Assembly (NCBI GenBank): GCA_016721605.1
Contig: JADKHS010000035.1
Span: 62,001-126,000 of the forward strand
Source of the DNA: Nitrosomonadales bacterium
GTDB lineage: Bacteria; Pseudomonadota; Gammaproteobacteria; Burkholderiales; Gallionellaceae
Length of the DNA: 64,000 nt
Direction of reading: 5' to 3'
Under the pieces are notes generated by a model. The model was not told the DNA's origin. It saw only the letters and a program-made list of their open reading frames with translations, and did not search any database. Positions 59,706 through 64,000 of the stretch are shown one piece after another. The translations under genes and the position numbers were made by a program. The number at the start of each line of letters is the position of its first letter. Position 1 is the first letter of the stretch.

Positions 59706-61217
59706 TTAATGGCCGACTCTATAATGGACTAGCCGGTTCAACCAAGACTCAGCAGCCAGCTTATTGATCTCCAGAACCTGATCAGGGAAAAATCCCCAAA
59801 ATAGTACCAATAATGCCGGTATGCATAACAACCCGAATTCGCGAGAGCGCAGATCCTGCACTTGATTTAAGTGAGCATGAACAATTGGCCCAAAAAAAGC
59901 ACGGCGGATAAAGGACAGCGTATAAGCTGCGCCAAGAATTGCCCCTAGTAATGCAGCAACACCCAAGCCAGGATGGGCATTTATCGCGCTTATAATCAAT
60001 AACAACTCTGCCGCAAAACCACTGGTTCCAGGCATGCCGATACTAGCGGCGGCAAATAAAAAGAAAAAACTGGTCAATCTAGGCATCACTTTCGCTAACC
60101 CACCAAGGTGAACAGCTTCAGTGCTACCTATGCGATGCTGGATAAAACCTGCAATCAACATCAGACAGCTTGCAATCAAGGAAAAATTGAGCAATTGAAA
60201 GATCGCCCCTTGAACGCCTTGTATATTGAGAGTCGCAATACCGATTATCACCAGTCCCACATGGCTAATGCTGGCATACGCCAGCAAACGGCGTAAATTG
60301 GTCTGTTGCAGGGCAATCATCGCGGCGTAAATCAAAGTAATGGCACCTACGATACTCAGCACCCAGGCATACTTAACCGATGCATTGGGGGTTAACGGCA
60401 AAGCAAAACGCAGTATGCCAAACGCACCTAATTTCAGACCAACGAGTAATGCTGTCAATTGTGTCGGTGCCTCAACGGCGGTAGTTGGCAGCCAAGTATG
60501 AAATGGCACCAACGGTATCTTAACTGCAAATCCAATAATTAATAACAAAAAAACAATAGCTTGGATATTATCCGGTATAGCTGTGTTCAACAACCGGATA
60601 CTGAAGGATAAGCTCTGTGGAATGCTGCCACCCATCTGGGTAGCATGATTTACCGCCAGCATGACAAAGGCAAACAACAATAGCACTCCGCTGAATAACA
60701 TATACAGCATGTATTTCATCGCCGCGCCGCGCCGCTGGGGGCCTGCGCCCCACAAACCAATCAGAAAGAAAATCGGCGGCAATATCAATTCCCAGAACAA
60801 AAAGAACAACATCAGATCCATCGCGACAAACACGCCCATAGTGCCGCCTTCCAGCGCCAGCAGCAGCGCAAAATGAAAACGGGTTAAATTTTGCACCGAA
60901 TTCCACGAGGCGATAATGGCAACCAATGTCAACAGAGCTGACATTGGTAAAAATAAGATTGAAATACCATCTATCCCGATCAGGAATTCGATATTCAGAC
61001 TCGGAATCCAGGCATATTGTTCGACAAGCTGAAAATTATTGCCCTTAGCTGCATCAAACAACCATACCACCACCAGCGTTGCGATCAACTCAAGCCCAGC
61101 AATTGATAAGGCAATCTTTTTGGCCAAATTAACGTTGTGGGTGATCCCAATTGCAATGGCGCCTAATAAAGGCAGCAGAATAGTGAGGCTTAATATGGGA
61201 AAAGCTTCATTAATCAT
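59706..61217 (-). CDS. Complex-I-type antiporter subunit, NuoM-like
   Basis: 503 residues, about 14 membrane helices. Proton-pumping antiporter-like subunit. It keeps the expected charged residues: Glu in FFLFWELILPPIFFLIG, Lys in GFAVKIPLVPFHTWLP, Lys in LLVGLKLGAFGILRF, and the Glu in GTSGFAAELLLI. It overlaps the preceding M' gene by 8 bases. No nuoN follows: rarA is next. The last gene of the L-M'-M cluster. Confidence 0.88.
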   Translation of the reverse strand: MINEAFPILSLTILLPLLGAIAIGITHNVNLAKKIALSIAGLELIATLVVVWLFDAAKGNNFQLVEQYAWIPSLNIEFLIGIDGISILFLPMSALLTLVAIIASWNSVQNLTRFHFALLLALEGGTMGVFVAMDLMLFFLFWELILPPIFFLIGLWGAGPQRRGAAMKYMLYMLFSGVLLLFAFVMLAVNHATQMGGSIPQSLSFSIRLLNTAIPDNIQAIVFLLLIIGFAVKIPLVPFHTWLPTTAVEAPTQLTALLVGLKLGAFGILRFALPLTPNASVKYAWVLSIVGAITLIYAAMIALQQTNLRRLLAYASISHVGLVIIGIATLNIQGVQGAIFQLLNFSLIASCLMLIAGFIQHRIGSTEAVHLGGLAKVMPRLTSFFFLFAAASIGMPGTSGFAAELLLIISAINAHPGLGVAALLGAILGAAYTLSFIRRAFFGPIVHAHLNQVQDLRSREFGLLCIPALLVLFWGFFPDQVLEINKLAAESWLNRLVHYRVGH

Positions 61218-62796
61218 GTTTACCGTTCCCTATCGCCCTGTCATCGATGAGTGTAAGCGGCGGACTACTAGCGTGTTTCTCTTCATGTTTTTGGTAGTGC
61301 TCATCTATAACGTTCGGGGCTTTTTCAATAAAATGTAACCAGGGTTGCGTGTTAAAACCGATGCCTATAAGCAGCGAGCAAATTGTTACGGCTATGACTG
61401 GTTCGATCTTGGCCGCATAAGGGTTATTGCTAGGTTGCTGTATGACGCGTTTGGCTCTGGTCATAAACATCTGTTGAAAGGCTATCAGCAGGGAAGCGGC
61501 TGCCAGCACATTGCCAACCAGAATAAAGATCGCAGTTAACCAGCCATATTCATCGATAGTGCCTTCAATCAAGAGATGTGCCGCGTCATAGCCTGGTGTG
61601 CCTGGCATGACCATGGTACTCAGCGCGGCCATAAAAAAAAGTAGCGCGACGCTAATATTGCTGTCAAAAAGGCCGCCCAAGCGCGGAGTGAAAGCCGTGC
61701 GCGTTCGCTTATAAATCAGACCGATGCTTAACAGCATACCCGCTGATGCCAAACCATATACCAGCGACAGGAATACGCTGCCATTCAACCCATGCGCGTT
61801 AAAACAGAAAACACCTATTACCAGCATCCCGGTATGGCTAATGACGGCAAAAGCCAGTAAGCGGCGAATATTAATCTGCATCAATGCCAACAATGCACCG
61901 TAAAAAATCCCTATCAGGCTCAGTACAACCACAAATCCAGCCCAGTGTTCAGCAACCTCCGTAACCAGCGGCAAGATAAAACGGATGGTGGCGTAAATAC
62001 CCAGCTTCAAGCCAACCAGGAAAACGGTGGCACTGGCGACTGAACCTTGTTCTGCCAAAACCGGTAACCAGCCATGAAACGGAAACAGGGGCATGCGAAT
62101 CGCAAAGCCACAAAAAAGCAAAATAAAAATCAATGTTCCATTTTGTAACAGAGCCTTATTTTGTTTCAGCGTCGACCAGTCGAAACTCGGAATGGCCTCT
62201 GAGCCCACTAAGCCAAAACTCAGTAGCAGAAAGCCGGATAAAGTCATTAGCAACCCCCAACTCCAGTACCGCACCAGACAAGTGATCGCCCAGTGCTTTT
62301 TTTGTCCAGTTCCGGCATAGCGTGTCAATAAGATAACCGGCAGTAATTCCAATAAGGTCCAAAACCAGAATTGCATCACATTTAATGCAGAGAAGGCGCC
62401 AATCAGGATGACTTCATAGCCAAGCAGGCAGGCTATGAATTTCCAATCAGTGTCTTGACGGGTAATTAATTTATAAACCAGAATCAGCAGCGCCAAGATC
62501 GCTGTGAGCGGAATAAACAGAACGCTCAGGCCATCAACACCAACACTGTAATTAATAAAACCAAAGAAATGTTTCTGCTCGGCCAGTTGAATTCCAGCTG
62601 TATCTGGATCAAACACGGACAGCAAATAAAAACTTAGAAATAAATTGAGCAGTGTGCCCGCAAAACCGAGACCCAGAGCGACAGTGGTAGAGCGTGAAAA
62701 TAGAATGGCTGACATGGCCGCCAGCGGCACGATAGTCAGCGTAGTCAACAGCGGAAAAGCTACCGACTCTGACCAGAAAGTGACATTTGTAACCAT
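61210..62796 (-). CDS. Divergent NuoM-like antiporter subunit (M')
   Basis: 528 residues, about 14 membrane helices. Related to NuoM but differing at usual key sites: Arg instead of Lys in FAIRMPLFPFHGWLP, and GTPGYDAAHLLIEG in place of the GTxGFxxEF Glu motif. The Lys in FLVGLKLGIYATIRF and the Glu in FWTLLELLPV remain. The C-terminus has a His/Lys-rich tail (KHEEKHASS, GNGKHD). Overlaps the M gene and follows the L gene by 7 bases. A subunit with altered pumping residues may have a different coupling role. Confidence 0.82.
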   Translation of the reverse strand: MVTNVTFWSESVAFPLLTTLTIVPLAAMSAILFSRSTTVALGLGFAGTLLNLFLSFYLLSVFDPDTAGIQLAEQKHFFGFINYSVGVDGLSVLFIPLTAILALLILVYKLITRQDTDWKFIACLLGYEVILIGAFSALNVMQFWFWTLLELLPVILLTRYAGTGQKKHWAITCLVRYWSWGLLMTLSGFLLLSFGLVGSEAIPSFDWSTLKQNKALLQNGTLIFILLFCGFAIRMPLFPFHGWLPVLAEQGSVASATVFLVGLKLGIYATIRFILPLVTEVAEHWAGFVVVLSLIGIFYGALLALMQINIRRLLAFAVISHTGMLVIGVFCFNAHGLNGSVFLSLVYGLASAGMLLSIGLIYKRTRTAFTPRLGGLFDSNISVALLFFMAALSTMVMPGTPGYDAAHLLIEGTIDEYGWLTAIFILVGNVLAAASLLIAFQQMFMTRAKRVIQQPSNNPYAAKIEPVIAVTICSLLIGIGFNTQPWLHFIEKAPNVIDEHYQKHEEKHASSPPLTLIDDRAIGNGKHD

Positions 62797-62803
62797 CAGC
62801 GCC

Positions 62804-64000
62804 TCACAGTGCGGCCAGTAATATTATCGCCACAAACAATACGAGATAGCCGGGTTGAAGCAGCAACTGCTCTATGTTGTTGGTAGCATGACCAATCCGA
62901 CGACCGTAATCGATCATATCTTTGCCAATCCCGCGTATCACCAAGCGATCCTCAAACCAATACAGAGCAGCGGCAACCCGGTGGGCAAAATTACCGATCA
63001 AACCGCTGCCTCGGGCAAAGTCGTCATCCTGACTCTTCAGCTTCCCGTCAATTTTTTGTTTTTCCAGTTGTGCCAGTGAAGATATTGTATGCATTGCGGG
63101 GATTGGAATCCCCATGGCACGATCAACAACATGATCATCAAAATACGCCAGGTCACGAGCCAACCTGCGTACTGGTTTTACCAAAATCCTGTCAGCAATC
63201 TGATCCATCCAAAGACGCTGCAGGGATGCAATATAAGCCCAGCGTAAATTTGCAATTTTAGAAAAAAAAGGCTTGATCGGATTGCCCCGTATATAGTGCA
63301 TTAACGATGGGGCAGTTAGTACCAGATAACCGCGAACTATCGCGTGGGCGCAAAGATGCCAGCTTGCGAGTTGCCAAAAACCAAGCCCACATTCCAGGAA
63401 CATCAACCCTAATTGGCTTGTTGTCGATGAGAACAGCGAACTCTTAACATCAGTCTGGGTGAGTCCGACAAAGAAACCATACACGGCCGTTAACAAACCT
63501 ACGATTGCAACCAAAATCATGATCAGCGGTGCCCGCTCAAGAATGGGCTGCAATAAAATCATAAGATAGACGCCTGAATGCACCATAATCGCACCGTAAA
63601 ATCCCGCGCTGGATGGCGTAGGCCCCTCCGCTGCCCTTGCCAGCCAAGGGGAAAAAGGTAGCTGCGCTGATTTTGCAAAAGCTGCTATGGCAAAACAGAA
63701 TGCAATCGCACTGGCCTGTCTGGGAGATAGTTGCGCTGACAAAATATTAATCTGCGACCAATCGAGGCTGTGAAGCCACGCATAACTAAATCCAATACCC
63801 AACAAAAATCCGGCATCGCCAATGCGGTTAGCGACAAATACACGCGTCGCATTCGAGGCCGCAACAGGACGGTCATAAGCATAAGCTATCAACAAATACG
63901 AGGAAAATCCGGCAATCTCCCAGCTCATAAAAGTGCCCACTGCACTATCTGATAGCACTAACATCATCATTGCTGCAGCAAACAGGCTCAAGATAAAGAA
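62804..64000 (-). CDS. NuoL-like antiporter subunit, partial at the window edge
   Basis: The open frame runs beyond the right edge, so the 5' end is missing; 395 residues are visible from the first Met at 63991. The core is NuoL-like: KSAQLPFSPWLARAAEGPTPSSAGFYGAIMVHSGVYL, then QTDVKSSLFSSTTSQLGLMF. After the last regular helices comes a long, more polar segment (about 240-370; LARDLAYFDDHVVDRAMG) before the final membrane helix (PGYLVLFVAIILLAAL), comparable to the NuoL C-terminal region with its lateral helix. First visible gene of L-M'-M; upstream genes would tell which complex it serves. Confidence 0.85.
   Translation of the reverse strand, partial: FFILSLFAAAMMMLVLSDSAVGTFMSWEIAGFSSYLLIAYAYDRPVAASNATRVFVANRIGDAGFLLGIGFSYAWLHSLDWSQINILSAQLSPRQASAIAFCFAIAAFAKSAQLPFSPWLARAAEGPTPSSAGFYGAIMVHSGVYLMILLQPILERAPLIMILVAIVGLLTAVYGFFVGLTQTDVKSSLFSSTTSQLGLMFLECGLGFWQLASWHLCAHAIVRGYLVLTAPSLMHYIRGNPIKPFFSKIANLRWAYIASLQRLWMDQIADRILVKPVRRLARDLAYFDDHVVDRAMGIPIPAMHTISSLAQLEKQKIDGKLKSQDDDFARGSGLIGNFAHRVAAALYWFEDRLVIRGIGKDMIDYGRRIGHATNNIEQLLLQPGYLVLFVAIILLAAL

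Overview
The window looks like chromosome of a betaproteobacterium of moderate GC (roughly half). Gene order and protein character (nadK-recN-bamE-dapB and carAB-greA blocks, ftsH-folP-glmM, an APS-reductase-type cys operon with a DUF934 gene, groESL under CIRCE) suggest the Nitrosomonadales/Gallionellaceae side of the class. That placement is inferred from sequence character alone; no database was searched.

Layout. 1-2.6 kb: a gene end, strong hairpins, a secreted His-rich protein and djlA. 2.7-8.3 kb: folA-thyA, an M17 aminopeptidase, cspA with a clear sigma70 promoter, slyD and a RoxA-type cupin oxygenase. 8.6-11.1 kb: groESL with a sigma32-like promoter and a CIRCE operator, then tRNA-Phe. 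11.26-12.25 kb: a deleted IS630-family element. 12.4-14.1 kb: a bolA-like gene and a zinc-ribbon/Sel1 membrane protein. 14.2-30 kb: housekeeping genes, mostly on the minus strand (glmM, folP, ftsH, rlmE, greA, carB, carA, DUF4202, dapB, bamE, recN, nadK). 29.8-31.3 kb: an exported SUMF1-type protein with tandem repeats. 32-38.8 kb: hrcA (the CIRCE repressor), hemH, orn, then an M48 peptidase, cytochrome c, pterin dehydratase and rsgA in tight succession, and a CobD/CbiB-like gene. 39-40.6 kb: a decayed transposase and a DUF5648 exported protein. 40.7-47.9 kb: the sulfate assimilation block cysI-DUF934-cysH-cysD-cysN with a TSUP permease and a divergent CysB-type regulator. 48-54.3 kb: an accessory island with a SLOG-like protein, a TacAT-type toxin-antitoxin pair bracketed by direct repeats, a fused restriction-methyltransferase with its specificity subunit, an Xre regulator and an integrase end beside tRNA-Ser(CGA). 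54.4-59.4 kb: mltF, two small overlapping genes, serS and rarA. 59.4-64 kb: a MITE-like repeat and three complex-I-type antiporter genes (L, M', M), the L gene running off the window edge.

A point that governs every reading: about twenty genes, including serS, carA, cysI, cysH, recN and rsgA, carry single-base frameshifts, often one G, T or A missing from a short homopolymer. Since essential genes are hit as often as accessory ones, I read most of these as sequencing errors and give joined coordinates. The transposase remnants and the hicA fragment are decayed beyond that explanation.

The most interesting regions are the L-M'-M antiporter module with an aberrant middle subunit, the compact restriction island with its palindromic operator, the repeat-bracketed toxin-antitoxin cassette, and the 149-bp MITE-like element.
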